The notes below the pieces were generated by a model. That model had not been told where the DNA came from. It saw only the letters and a list, made by a program, of their open reading frames with translations, and made no database searches. A stretch of 38,862 nt of DNA from Tubulanus polymorphus (lineage: Eukaryota; Nemertea; Palaeonemertea; Tubulaniformes; Tubulanidae), in contig NW_027437453.1 of assembly GCF_964204645.1 (NCBI RefSeq), forward strand, positions 64,001-102,862, in the 5' to 3' direction. The translations under genes and the position numbers were made by a program. Shown piece by piece: positions 1 to 11,580 of the stretch (its first letter is position 1; every line of letters begins with the position of its first letter).

Positions 1-126
1 AAAGTGTTAATCATCGATCAATCAAACAGGAACGTATTTAATTCAATGTTACAACAACTCCGGACACTACGAGTTGCTATCAGAATTCATTGAGACTTAA
101 CAATTTACAAATCTCATCTCTTGTAG

Positions 127-3100
127 GTTGTGATGAAGTAAAATCCCTTGAACCATCGGAATTGTTAAAATGTCGTGATGGTAGGTCTTCATGTGTTACT
201 TTCACTTAATTACTTTCGGGAAATAAAGAAATTCACAGACAAAAACAACATGCCATATAATTTGCTGAAAACATATTACGTCAATTTCCTCATTTCTGAA
301 GTAATACAAAATTGGAAGAAAAAATTAGATTATCAAGTAAGAATCGAATTAGATTCAACATTAATGAGTTAAGTTATGGTGACACTTAGAGAACTATAAT
401 TAGATATTTCCATTCGTGGTATATTTACAGAAATGCATGTACAACAAATTGAAAATACATGTACTGAAAACAGATCTTCATCGGTTTGTTCAGGTAAGTC
501 GACCAGATTACATCTTGCATTTCATAATCGCTTCGAACAGATTATTCAATTATATCAATTTAATTTATCCCCTTTCTTTCCTGTATAGATATGCTTCAAA
601 AACAGATCATACGCTTCAGACAAGGTGAGCTGATTTTCAAATCGTTTTCGTTATCAGTGTCTAATTTCCGATGCATCATGCATCACCCTGGCTTTAATAG
701 ATAAGGCTAGCTACCATAAAGAAAATGAGACTATGGTCATCCCAAAAGAATCAGTCGTGCATAATGTTTACAATTACCCATGGGTCACAGTTCAATCTGA
801 CAAATTTGTAAAACTTTCATATCGAGTTTTTAAACATCCAAAAAAAGAAAGAGTGAAAAACATGTGAAATGATAACTATTTTTCTTTCCGTAGGTACATA
901 CAGAATAGCGACCGAAAAGCTAAAAGCTCCGTCGTGGCCACTCCAGGTGCGATGTGTGGATCGGAAACACGTGGACAGTCTGAGATGCTGGCACGCCCTG
1001 CATCAAACTTTATGTCCCTCGTAGGTCGTGCTACAGGGCCCATTATCTCTCCGTTAGAAAAAAATGTTATCGAAATATTGGGTGGAAACCACACCAGAAT
1101 CGCGCTACAGGAGCTTTTGATTGAAGGTGCGTCACAGAATTGTACTACATTTGTTTAAAAGAACAAATGCAGCATTCCTAAGAACCAATATTGTCTAACT
1201 TCGTGTTGCATTACACGCGATTTGAAATTAAGTCATTCATTTACTTTAAAACAAGCCCGACATTAGCATTGATCAATTAGAATTGATCCGAATCTTTGCA
1301 GGTGCTGATCCGAATTTTTATGTCGATTCAAATTTTTGCAGGTGCTGATCCGAATCATTATGGTTCAGCGATGGTACACACCTATTCGTCGGACCTCCCG
1401 TACGACATGGCGAGGATGCTAGCTATTCAACACAACGCCGTGCACGAGAAATACCTGCCAGCTACATTCGCGGATCAGGTGTTAACCTGTCGGCGATGCC
1501 TGTATCACCACGCTGGCAGGACTGACCTGGAGGGTGACACTCCGAACGATCCCGAAATCGTTAAACGACGGAAAAAAGGGCTCGAAACAGTGTATCAGTT
1601 GAATGTGAGTTGTTTTCTCTTTGCTGTTGTTCTTCCAGTTTCAGAAATGAAATATCTGCACATAATTGTTGATGATTATTTCAGAGAAAAGCACTAAACA
1701 ACAAAATGAATGTCGCGATTTTTTTCGCCCAATTGGACAAACCAATATTTGACGCTTGGTCTAATCTAAACCAGAACTGGGCGAATGTTAAAAACAACAA
1801 AGGGCCGCTTACTCGACATGTGGCACGGAAATTTTTCCGTGTCAAATCAGGCAACAAGTTACGGGCTGTGTTCGTCGATATGGCAAGGGGGCGATGGATT
1901 TATCCACTGCCTTGGAAATTTGCGCGTAAGTAAAAGAACGATATTCGGTGAATAAAATTGGCACTCGAAATCATTTTATAATTTTCCTTAATGCATGTGC
2001 AAAAATGTTTTCTACTCTCTTAATCCGATATCGATAGGAACGAAATATCGGGAAAAAACAATATGTCAGTAGATGAGACGGAGGAGGAAAGTGTTAACGA
2101 AAATCAGGTAATTATGACCAAAAAAAACGTGACCTTAACATGCAACACCGAGAGACCGTCCTATTCATATCTTTCATGCGTCAAATTCGATTAATTAAAT
2201 ATAGTGTTTGTTTGCTCTAGAACATCAATGAAAACCAACAAAAAGATGATGAAACGACAGCACCATCCAATCATCGAGCTTTCACTGAAAAGGTAATTGT
2301 CGCATATTCCAACAGTTTTTCCATTTAATACCCACTGTTAGGTCGTTGATTATGATAACGTGATAATATTTCTAATTATAGGTCACGAACACAGAAAGAA
2401 ATGTTGTATCAAATGAAAATCTTGTCAAAATAAAGGTATAGAATTTTTAGAATCGGAAATGTAATAATTTTAGACTAAATTATAGAATTTAGCATCAGCC
2501 TATTAGAGCCTGTATATCTATTGTGTAGTTAAGGAGATTTCATTTCTTTATATTCCAGGAGAAAAACAACGAACTAAGATCGGCGGTCAGTGATCTGCGG
2601 TCAAAACTCAAACAACAGAAGGTACGTTTATCCCGAGTTGATATTCCGTTAAATAGAATATACGATTATGCTGTTAATGTGTGCATTCGTCGTTCAATTG
2701 TAGGATGTGAATTCAGAGACGCTGTTAAAACTCAAGAACAGTGACCATACAATATCAGTATTGGAGGTAGGCATTTAAACCGAATGTGTAGGCTTAGTTA
2801 TCTGATATATTTGAACTACATGGAATTAAAAACAATCATTTCATTTTTATGCAGAAAGAAAAGGAGTGCCTCGAGGCTAAAATAAACGAACTAGAAACCC
2901 AGCTGCAGGTAAATTATTCATCTTTTTGTTATATTCACAGTACCCGGTATAGCATGGTTTATGTGCGAAACAGAATATGCTTTAGTTTAACGCAAAATAT
3001 CCAGGCGGCGCTACGTACCGGTTTGAGTCGCTTCTCGGCCTATTGGCTAAGATCAAAGTCTGTATATCTTCCAGTGGTTTATTGAACCGCTACAAATGAA

Positions 3101-4095
3101 CCCAATGAAGAATAATACACCGGTACACGCAATTCAGTGTTAATTATGAATATTTATTTTTAGAAGCGACCAGCAGTAACCACAAGCGCTACCTATGAAA
3201 GGCGACCGAAAAGACAGAAGGTAAGCGATTTCAAATAATGAAATTTCCGTCGTCAAAGGGTTTCAATCGTGTTGTTGTGGTGTTAGTGAAAACCGATCAT
3301 TGGCAATGTGTTCTTGGTCTCTTCAATTCAGGTTGGGCAGGACGTAAATAAGACGTTATCGACAAACTACAGTAAGTAACATTGTTGCTATAAAATATGT
3401 CTACTTGTCAGTCGATAGAATTAAGATAAGGATATTAAAATCGTTTCTATTTTCCCGCTCGTTTTAGCTGTTCCTGGCTTGGATATTAACGTCGTTTGCC
3501 CAGACGTTGGTGAAAATCTTCTCGTCAAACCGGGTATGCCATCGTGTTAACACTAGAGTGAATACATTGGATACAATACGCTCATTCTACGAAAGCGTCC
3601 TGCGCACACATAACAACAAATCCAGGTTTATCCCGATTCGAAGTCACTTTTAACTGCTAACTTTTGACAAACTAGGGATAAACCTCGTAATGTTTTGTGC
3701 GCTGAGCGTTTCGACTGCGGTTTTTTACTCATCTAGAATGAAAACATAAATGAATGTGTTCTACACTAAAACCCGTTTATGTATGTTATATTGCAGGCGA
3801 GGGAGCTAAGAATATCCAGGTCGTCGACGGAGACGTAGTTCTCGTTGATTGGGAAAATTACGGAATTTACGTGGCCGCGGTATCCAAAAAGCAATTAATT
3901 AGTTGTAGAAGGCCGGTCAGGAAATTATCAGGATCTATCGTACTCGATGATGACTCGTTATCAAATTTAGACGTTCACGATCGGCAGGAACTGAAACAAG
4001 TCCTTTTCGTGGTTCCCGGCGCCAGTGTCGTTGACGGAAAGAAAATAAACGGAGTCAATAGTTCGTGGATAGTGGCTGCCCTCACTTATTACTAG
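127..4095 (+). CDS. Unrecognised multi-exon nuclear-type coiled-coil protein (5' partial)
   Basis: Exon chain read from GT-AG sites and phase: 127-180, 431-493, 589-624 (all phase 1 in and out, less certain), 908-1126 (or 894-1126), 1342-1604, 1685-1929, 2038-2107, 2221-2292, 2382-2435, 2559-2621, 2704-2766, 2855-2908, 3164-3220, 3332-3371, 3468-3533, 3797-4095 (TAG stop). From 1126 onward every junction closes in frame. Exons 908-1929 encode a globular region (LEKNVIEILGGNHTRIALQE, then LIEGADPNHYG) with a CRRC pair and a basic stretch EIVKRRKKG. Exons 2038-2908 are rich in E, K, N and Q and look like a broken coiled coil. Exon 3164-3220 is basic (YERRPKRQK) and could be a nuclear localisation signal. 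The last exon encodes a compact domain starting GEGAKNIQVVDGD and ending SSWIVAALTYY. LIEGADPN resembles one ankyrin helix, but no repeat series follows. I do not recognise the family; a chromatin or DNA-binding role is only a guess. The 5' end lies outside the window or was not found, and no poly(A) signal is evident just after the stop. Confidence 0.75.
1282..1355 (+). repeat. 40-bp tandem duplication carrying a second 3' splice site
   Basis: Two copies 40 bp apart (1282-1315 and 1322-1355) share TTTGCAGGTGCTGATCCGAA. Each supplies an acceptor AG, at 1300-1301 and 1340-1341. The downstream acceptor keeps the gene in frame. The upstream one reads into TGA after about 16 codons. Confidence 0.85.
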
Positions 4096-4884
4096 CCTTG
4101 ATTTTTGATTTTCGATTTCTAAATTAATTTACATTGTCCGTATTGTTTTGCTTATATTACATGTCTCGGTAAACTATATTATGAAGGCTTTCTTACTGCT
4201 AACTACCACACAACAGCTGTCGGTGTTAGCTCATTTAAACGTTTTATTTTTACTCCTGAATTTTCCGTCTATCAAACCTTCGCGAAATCATCGAATAGAC
4301 CGTATCTTATATTATATATCACTGCATGATTAATTTGGTCCCAGTAAGCCAAATTAACTAAATTGTCGTCGAAACGTATCGGAAAAACGAAAGCTGCTGT
4401 AATGAGCTAAGATTTCGTGATCGGTTTTAATTCTTTGAAACTTCTACAGTAAATCCGTACACCGTATTTTCAATATTTGGATTTGGGGTAGTTTACTTAC
4501 AATGGGCTTGTCCGTAATGTTTTTCTTTAATTTTAATCACTTATGGATTTTTGATTGTAGATTGCAATTTTGTGTGTGTGAATATTGTCTTTTTCCGATA
4601 ACGATGCATGATGGTTTCCTTTGTGGCCTAGCTTATGATAGACTTAGCCCACGTTTAGCATTAATGTCGTATGAACGTTTGTAAAATACTTTCACCAGAA
4701 GATCTCCTGTTTTGGATATCCAATTCTCAGTTTTAAAAGTATCTATTAAGCCTGATTATCTATCATACATGTATTCCATAAACCATGGTGGCTTTTTCAA
4801 CTGGTTTTTCATCCGCGGCTCAAATGAGCTGAGAACTCAAATCCTCCTATCAAAATTACTAATCTTGAATGAACGTTTTAAAAT
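4096..4884. other. 3' flank and intergenic sequence, no gene seen
   Basis: AT-rich sequence after the stop of the first gene. Short open frames at 4148-4333, 4502-4684 and 4712-4903 show no recognisable protein, no splice context and no codon bias, and I treat them as chance. It presumably holds the 3' UTR, but no clear AATAAA is visible near the stop. Confidence 0.5.
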
Positions 4885-5840
4885 GCGCCCTGAAATCTGG
4901 TAAAGCAAATACTAAAATTAGTTTCAATACTGGAATCGAATGATTCATTAAGTGATCGTTTTAGAACGTTAGAGTCCTAGCACGCAATTTAGAAAAGCAG
5001 ATACTAAAATGAGTCTTAAGACTCGAATCTAACGATTCAAACCATTGAACATTTTAGAATGAGTCCTAGGACGCAATTTAGTAAAATGAGTCTCAAGACT
5101 CGCATCTGACGACGAATGAGTCCTAGGACGCAATTTAGCACAGCAGATACTAAAATGAGTCTCAAGACTCGAATCTAACGATTCAAAACAGTGAAAGTTT
5201 TAGAATGAGTCCTAGGACGCAATTTAGTAAAATGAGTCTCAAGACTCACATCTAACGATGAATGAGTCCTAGGACGCAATTTAGCAAAGCAGATACTAAA
5301 ATGAGTCTCAAGACTCGAATCTAACGATTCAAAACAGTGAAAGTTTTAGAATGAGTCCTAGGACGCAATTTAGTAAAATGAGTCTCAAGACTCGCATCTA
5401 ACGATGAATGAGTCCTAGGACGCAATTTAGTAAAATGAGTCTCAAGACTCGCATCTAACGATGAATGAGTCCTAGGACGCAATTTTACACAGCAGATACT
5501 AAAATGAGTCTCAAGACTCGAATCTAACGATCCAAACCAGTGAACGTTTTAGAATGAGTCCTAGGACGCAATTTAGTAAAAGGAGTCTCAAGACTCGAAT
5601 CTAACGATGAATGAGTCCTAGGACGCAATTTAGAAAAGTAGGTACAAAAATGAGTCTCAAGACACGGTTCTAATTTCTTATCATATCAACATTGCAATTC
5701 CTAAAATGCATGTTTTAAGACCCGATACAAATAATACCTCAAACTAATTTTTGAAAATGCGTCCTGAGACTCAATTTCTTGTTTTAACTACAAAACTGGT
5801 ATCATGTAACCCGATTGATTGAGTCTCAGGACTCAAAGCT
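4885..5840. repeat. Minisatellite built from nested palindromes
   Basis: The array alternates two self-complementary cores: one around GTCCTAGGAC, usually in ATGAGTCCTAGGACGCAATT, and one around GAGTCTCAAGACTC. They are joined by short linkers such as TAACGAT and GCAGATACTAAAAT. Comparable landmarks (GATTCAAAAC or a close variant) fall near 5032, 5180, 5326 and 5529. This gives a higher-order unit of about 147 bp, with one larger step of about 203 bp from an extra ~57-bp sub-unit. Copies are nearly identical between about 5040 and 5640 and decay at both ends; 5740-5840 keeps only degraded cores (GCGTCCTGAGACTC, GAGTCTCAGGACTC). Confidence 0.9.
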
Positions 5841-6718
5841 CTTGATTTTGTATGTAAGATTCTGTTTTATGTGAACTAATAAATGTCATTTTTACTCCAT
5901 AGTCGACGCGATTCAGTTGTTTTTGGGTATGGAGAAGTGTATTCTGTGTTTATATTCATATTGCAGGAATTAGGACTAAAAAGGGAACTAAAAAGAAATT
6001 CCCTTTTTATTTGGGAAGGCCTTACTGTACTAAAGTCTATCCCAGAAGTTATGACCGCGGTGCATCAAAGAGTTGTTACACTAACATATCAGGATCCCTG
6101 TGGTTTCAATCACTCAGCCTTACGAGTAATTGAGGTCAAGCGACTACTGCATTCAAGAGTGAATAATATACCATCAACTGGCCATTCATTAAAGGATATA
6201 AAATTCCAATTTTTATAATTTTACAAAATCCTTTCTTGGATTTTTAGTTTCATTTTGGGAATAATCATGTCATGTGGCAAATTCAATCTGATTGATTTTG
6301 TACATCTATTAACTCCTCAGAGTGTGAGCATATATAATCTGGAATCATCTCATGAGTCGAGTGGTGTTGTTTTGCTTGAAACACCATCTAAATATAATCT
6401 TTCAACTTGTAAATTGGTTTTGACACTTCATAATGTAAACACTGACTTCAGCATCCAGCGAAAATATTCACTCTTGAATGCAACAAGACTTCAAAACTGA
6501 ATTTTCATTGCTTATTACTTCATTTTCTTGGATTAAGTGTGGAAAAGTTTTGCTCTTTATTCACTCTTGCCTGTAACCATAGCAACAAGCAGCTGGGGTC
6601 CAGCGAGTCAGCGATGCTCATGGTGAGTTTGACCACTTAAAGCTGTCAGTATCAATTAAATTGTTGTTGATACTGGCTCTTCGAGAGTGAAATGCCGCGG
6701 TCATAACCACTGGGATAG
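5841..6718. other. Spacer between minisatellite and retrotransposon, with an inverted pair
   Basis: No gene recognised. Open frames at 5883-6218 and 6255-6500 are weak and unplaced. A 30-bp arm at 6031-6060 (TAAAGTCTATCCCAG, then GTTATGACCGCGG) recurs in reverse orientation at 6694-6725 with two mismatches. The second arm lies on the point where the BEL/Pao reading frame begins after a stop (TAG at 6716), so this spacer looks like a rearranged or fold-back insertion that cut the retrotransposon. Confidence 0.55.
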
Positions 6719-8488
6719 ACTTTATATTGTTCAGTAAATAATTCTGAATCGCACTCTCAACAGTGTGCAGAATTAGCTAGTACTAATTCTATCTCAGTTC
6801 TATCAACCACCGCAACTCCATCAGAACCGTCTGGAATACAAAAAATAATAGATGTCGAGCAATTCAATTCGCTGCATCAATTACTTCGAGTCACAGCATG
6901 TGTACTACGCTTTATTTCTATTATGAAGAAGACATGTCAACCTAGACATAATCATATTACCGTGCCAGAAATACGTTTGGCTCGTACTACGTGGGTTCGC
7001 TCTTTGCAAGATGACGAATTTTCAAATGAAATTAAATGTATTCAGAAAGGGGGACGAGGTACCCAATTGACTAAACGATTAAACCTATTCACTGATAAAG
7101 AGGGTTTAATTAGATGTGGCGGTCGTTTTCAAAACGCGAACCTTAACTACAACGATAAGTACCCAATATTATTGCCATCGAAGCACCCATACACAAAATT
7201 AGTAATAACTGACGCCCATAAAATGGTTCTACACAGTGGGTTACAATCAACTTTGTGTTACATACGTCAATCATATTGGATACCAAGAATTAGGCAAATA
7301 GTTAGCCCAATTATTAGAAAATGCTCGGTTTGCATTAGACATGATGGTAAATCATATCGTGCGCCAATCACGCCTCCGTTACCTGCCTGTAGACTAAAAG
7401 AAGCTCCACCCTTTACCATCACAGGCGTTGATTTCACTGGCCATTTATATTATCGCACGAAACACTCAAAACAGAACAAGGCATACATATGTCTATTTAC
7501 ATGCGCCGTGTCCAGGGCAATACATCTGGAAATAGTCACTGATCTGACGCCTGCTTCCTTTATGAGAGCATTTCGCAGATTTGCCAGCAGGAGGTCGTTG
7601 CCAAGTCAATTGATCTCTGATAATGGTTCAACATTTTTGTCTGCAGAAAACGATATCAAAGAAATATTCAAATCAACAAAAGTCAGAAACTTTCTGTCTA
7701 ACAAACTTGTTACTTGGACTTTCATACCGAAACGCGCGCCATGGTTTGGCGGATTTTATGAAAGATTAGTCGGTATAACAAAAAACACTTTGAAAAAAGT
7801 AGTTGGTCGAGCGTGTATTACCTTGGACGAATTGTCGATTCTAATTACTGAAATAGAGGCTACAATAAACGATCGTCCTCTAACGTACATGACAAAAAAT
7901 GATGACGATCAGATCATTCCCTTAACTCCATCACATTTAATTTGTGGGAGAATGATTACTCTGTTACCTCAACCGGTAGTTGAAGAAAACGAACTAATTG
8001 ATCCGAATTTTAACTTACCGCCCATCGGTTTCTCCGACGCGAAGAAACGCATGAAATACTTAGACAGTCTTTTCCAAGATTACTGGATACGGTGGCGAAA
8101 TGAATATTTGCCAACCTTAAGGGAAAACCACTGTCAGACGCTAAAGCGGGGTGGAATTACGGAAAATCATGTCAAAATAGGCGATATAGTGATCGTTCAT
8201 GATCACTCAAAAAAGAGAATCTCTTGGCAACTCGCTATCATTGAAGGTCTGAACAAGGGCAACGACGGTCTTGTGAGATCCGCGGTAATTCGTACTAAAA
8301 ATGGGATTACGAATAGACCTCTTAAGAAATTATACCCCTTAGAAATCAATTCTGATAGTGGCGAGAAAATGAATGATGAATCATCGCCTCTAATTAGTAA
8401 TATTCAACCCCCAATGAAAATAAAACGAAATGCAGCATTGAACGCTAGAAATAAAATAAAAAACTGGTGTGACAAACTGGTTGACTAA
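6719..8488 (+). pseudogene. pol: BEL/Pao retrotransposon pol fragment: integrase and C-terminal domain
   Basis: One frame stays open from 6719, just after an in-frame stop at 6716, to the TAA at 8486-8488. It begins in the tether upstream of integrase (FNSLHQLLRVTA, typical of Pao pol). Next come the H2C2 zinc-binding domain (H at AHKMVLHSG, CSVCIRH), the integrase core with its DDE residues (D in GVDFTG, D in LISDNGSTF, E in FYERLVG), NDRPLTY and TPSHLICGR. The end is the DUF5641-like C-terminal domain (YWIRWRNEYLPTL, IGDIVIVHD, RPLKKLYPLE). Integration of element cDNA is the family's role. Protease, reverse transcriptase, RNase H and gag are absent, so this copy is 5'-truncated and cannot act alone, although the integrase part has no stop or frameshift and therefore looks young. 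The first Met at 6923 is internal to the family's protein. Confidence 0.93.
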
Positions 8489-9164
8489 TGCACAGGTTCA
8501 GCCCTATCAGAGTATAATTCAAACTTATGTTCATAATGTTTCTTAATATGAGTTAATTTCATTTTTGAAGATTTATAATGTTAAGAATATGTACTTCTAT
8601 GTTTTTCAATTATTAAAATGTGTAAATGACGATCACCATAGTATATATGTAAAATTTAATGTTAATTGAAATGTAAGTTGAATCTTAACAGTGAAAATCA
8701 TGTACGTATACATTCAAGCACAAATTGTATTAATGTTATAATATATACTATGTAATTTCCTTTCTATTATATACCTGAATATATATCGGAGTAAATGTTC
8801 TTTTTATTTCTGATATTCACATGTTTTTAATTTCAAGAATACGTCAATCAATATTGCAATCCGTTATCTCATAATAATGCTATACAATATCCTAGTTATC
8901 ATGTATACACCTATATTTTAGTTAAGACACAACGCAATGTCAAAGTTTAACGTCAAAGCTTAATGTCAATGTTTAATGTCAAAGCAATTTCACTTTTGTG
9001 TTAAATGAAGATTAAGAGTAATGCAAACTTAATGTATCGAAGATTTAGTGATTCTGATATGAAATTGGAAATTGATTAATTTTTCATTTTTTACGTAGGC
9101 TTATTAACCTCATATGTATTCCTAATTGATTATACATCCTATTTTTTCTTCCCGCCGCCGGGAG
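8489..9164 (+). mobile_element. 3' non-coding part of the BEL/Pao element
   Basis: AT-rich sequence between the pol stop and the 3' LTR. At about 8937-8985 four short direct repeats of 13-14 bp occur (GTCAAAGTTTAAC and variants). A GC-rich purine stretch CCGCCGGGAG at 9155-9164 immediately precedes the LTR and is the likely polypurine tract. Confidence 0.6.
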
Positions 9165-9358
9165 TGTTTCGAAAGTTCGGTTACTAAGCCGCTCATCTGG
9201 TTTGTGTTTATATATTTACTGTGGATGACATCTTGTTTATGTTTATTCTGCATCTATGTGAAATAAAATCAGTCACTTCCTAAGTTTCGTAGTAACCAGA
9301 CGTGTTGCTTCTTTCTCTCGGATCTGTCCCCTCTGGTCGAATCGAACCTTTCACGACA
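9165..9358 (+). repeat. Probable 3' LTR of the BEL/Pao element
   Basis: The 194-bp segment opens TGTTTCGAAAG, closes CACGACA (TG...CA termini), follows a polypurine-like tract and contains AATAAA at about 9262. The boundary is inferred, because no 5' LTR copy exists in the window for comparison. Confidence 0.6.
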
Positions 9359-9480
9359 GGTAGTTTCAAACACTGACCCTTGTACCTCGGTATTTAAACA
9401 TAGACCCCTGTACTGCTATATTCGAACAACATTCAAACAACGACCCCTACGATATTTCAACTTACCAAATATCATATTTC
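9359..9480. repeat. Three degenerate ~28-bp direct repeats
   Basis: The pattern TTCAAACA-NN-GACCC followed by TGTAC or a variant recurs around 9364, 9392 and 9430. The last copies run into the left inverted arm that starts near 9410. Confidence 0.45.
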
Positions 9481-10512
9481 TGGCAAACATTTTAAACTGT
9501 AAAAATCAAAATTTAACGAAATTGGAATCAATTTCAATTCGATGAACAAATAATTGAAAAGACAGAATTTGTGAAATATAAGTAAAGGCAGTAAATTTTA
9601 CTTACGCGTTGACTAATTTTCAAGCCACAAAATCAGCGTCTGTTGTTGCTCAGAGATCACAGCTATAACTGCAGTGAATATTACCCATCTTTTATTCTTT
9701 TGAGTTGAAATTCACCTGTTTGTGAGCAGAAATCCACCTGTTTGTTGTTGGAATCCGCCATCAAGATGACACATGTCAAATCGGTTTTTTAAGTACATAT
9801 ACATAAATTACAGATATTATAATAGATATATCACTGCTTGTACGATACAGCATAGAATTTGATGAAATTATTCCCGGCATATTAAACCGGTACCAAGCAT
9901 CATTGGCCCGAAATGCCACATCGTACATCGCGTTTTGATTCCAGAAATATTTTCTGAATGTATTAGAGAGCATAGAGATCGGTTTTTGTATCTGGGTTTT
10001 GATAATCAAGTTGTGTTGCACCTACAGGACAGGTTTTGATACTATAATCGTTCTTCGCTAATTTGGCTCCTTGCTTTTTGGATATTTCATTTGTGCTTTA
10101 TCAAATAGGCTCAGTGGGTTTTGATGTTTAAGTTGTGCTTCACCAACTGGGCTCCTTGGATTTTTAGGATCAACTGTGTTGATCCTTATAGAATGGTTCC
10201 GAGAGTAACTTTCTGTTAGTTCTTGGTGGCACAAATTGTACGTAACCAATATACACACCAACCGATATTTAGTCATTAAGAGGGAAATAGGTATTGGAAT
10301 TGATATGGCAAGTTTTGTGCATCAGCTCTAAGCCGTTTGGAAGTGCTGGGAGAAAATGTGCAAAACTTCACTAAATTTTTTCCGATCGACTGATTTTTTA
10401 ATCGATGCTTGACCTTGTTTCCTGACATCACAGGGAAAGCCTTTCTGAAGGGCATTACTTGGAAATCCCTCTAGAAGGGATGTACTCAAAGGGAAAATTA
10501 GGGAAACCACTA

Positions 10513-10701
10513 GGTGGCATACGAGAGACAATTTTTTTTAACTATTTCCACTTATAATGTCGAATTTCGACATAATAAATCAACATTCGACTTAATAAGT
10601 CGAATACCAACTTAATAAGTGGAATTAAGAGTTAATAAAGTCGAAATTTGACTTATTAAGTTGAAATCGACTTGTTATTAAAGATTATCTCGTATGTCAC
10701 C
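10513..10701. mobile_element. Small fold-back MITE
   Basis: The ends are inverted: GGTGGCATACGAGA at 10513-10526 and TCTCGTATGTCACC at 10688-10701, one mismatch in 14. The 189-bp interior is itself full of self-complementary words (GTCGAATTTCGAC, CGACTTAATAAGTCG, GACTTATTAAGTTG). No clear target duplication is visible. Confidence 0.65.
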
Positions 10702-10843
10702 ATGAGGCTTCTGTACAAAACCCATTCTACCTTCTATCTATTACTGGCCAACTTCATCATGTTGAAGGTTTTTGCCAGGTACGGACTTTAGATGTTAACT
10801 CAGTGAGTCGACGAGCACTGATATGTGTCCTACCTGTATAACA

Positions 10844-10930
10844 TGGTTTCACAAGGATTCGAACCCACAACCCCTCGGTTGACTTATAACCTCTCGGTTG
10901 TGAGTCGAACACCTTATCAACCATCCCACA
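10844..10930 (-). repeat. tRNA-derived SINE head with a split anticodon arm
   Basis: On the minus strand an A-box-like sequence (GATAAGGTGTTCGACTC, around 10902-10921) is followed by a perfect B box, GGTTCGAATCC (10855-10865). Between them CAACCGAGAGGTT is followed by a second near-copy CAACCGAGGGGTT, about 20 bp more than a normal tRNA would hold. The flank toward lower coordinates is a candidate SINE body. This is not a functional tRNA gene. Confidence 0.6.
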
Positions 10931-11134
10931 GGATAGGACAACTTCACTGAATTACATTCCATTACCATGTATATCATCAAAGTTGCTTACTACTCAGTCT
11001 ACGATGGCTTCATCTTTAGCACGTGTTTGTACCACATGGAAAATCCAAGAACAAATCAATTTCTGTGCTCAAAACTATAACGTACTTAATTGATCCTACT
11101 GGAACCACGGTCCTTTATTAATATTTGTGACTGG

Positions 11135-11580
11135 TTTTACTACCCCGAGTTGGCATCAAATGCTGGATAAGAGTTCGTGAAATACAGTAGACTCTTACTC
11201 GGACAAATTTAGCCAAGTAAAGTTTTACTCTGAGTTGGCGTCAAATACTAAGTAGGATATTCTGAAATACAGTAGACTTTGTCTATTACTGCGGTAAGGT
11301 TGAGAGGAATGTTATGATGTTAGGGTAAGATGTTGGATTTCACGGAAATGATCGGGGCGATGTTGGTAAAATTCTACTCCGAGTTGGTGTCAGATATAGA
11401 GTAGGACCTTTTGAAATCCAGCAGACCTCGTTTCTTACTGCACATTAGACTTACTGCGTTAAAATTGAGACTGGTTGAAATGTCGTGTCAAAAACTAATA
11501 AAGAATTAGTGCTAATTTGGGACTGATAAAATATTACCAGTGTTGGTGTCAAATACCGAGTAAGCGTTTGTGAAGTCTTT
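11135..11580 (+). repeat. Four degenerate copies of a ~65-bp repeat
   Basis: Copies near 11135, 11221, 11371 and 11530 share the order: TTTACT/TTCTAC, CGAGTTGGNGTCAAATAC, AGTAGGA, GAAATACAGTAGACT, TTACTGCGG. Spacing varies (86, 150 and 159 bp), so it is an old dispersed-tandem family rather than a clean satellite. Confidence 0.55.

Noticed and set aside
1080-1380. Ankyrin-repeat domain (LIEGADPN)
   Set aside because: Only one helix-like match is present; the following sequence has no further repeat.
10844-10930. Functional tRNA gene on the minus strand
   Set aside because: A and B boxes are present but the anticodon arm is duplicated and no closing acceptor stem is seen; a SINE explains it.
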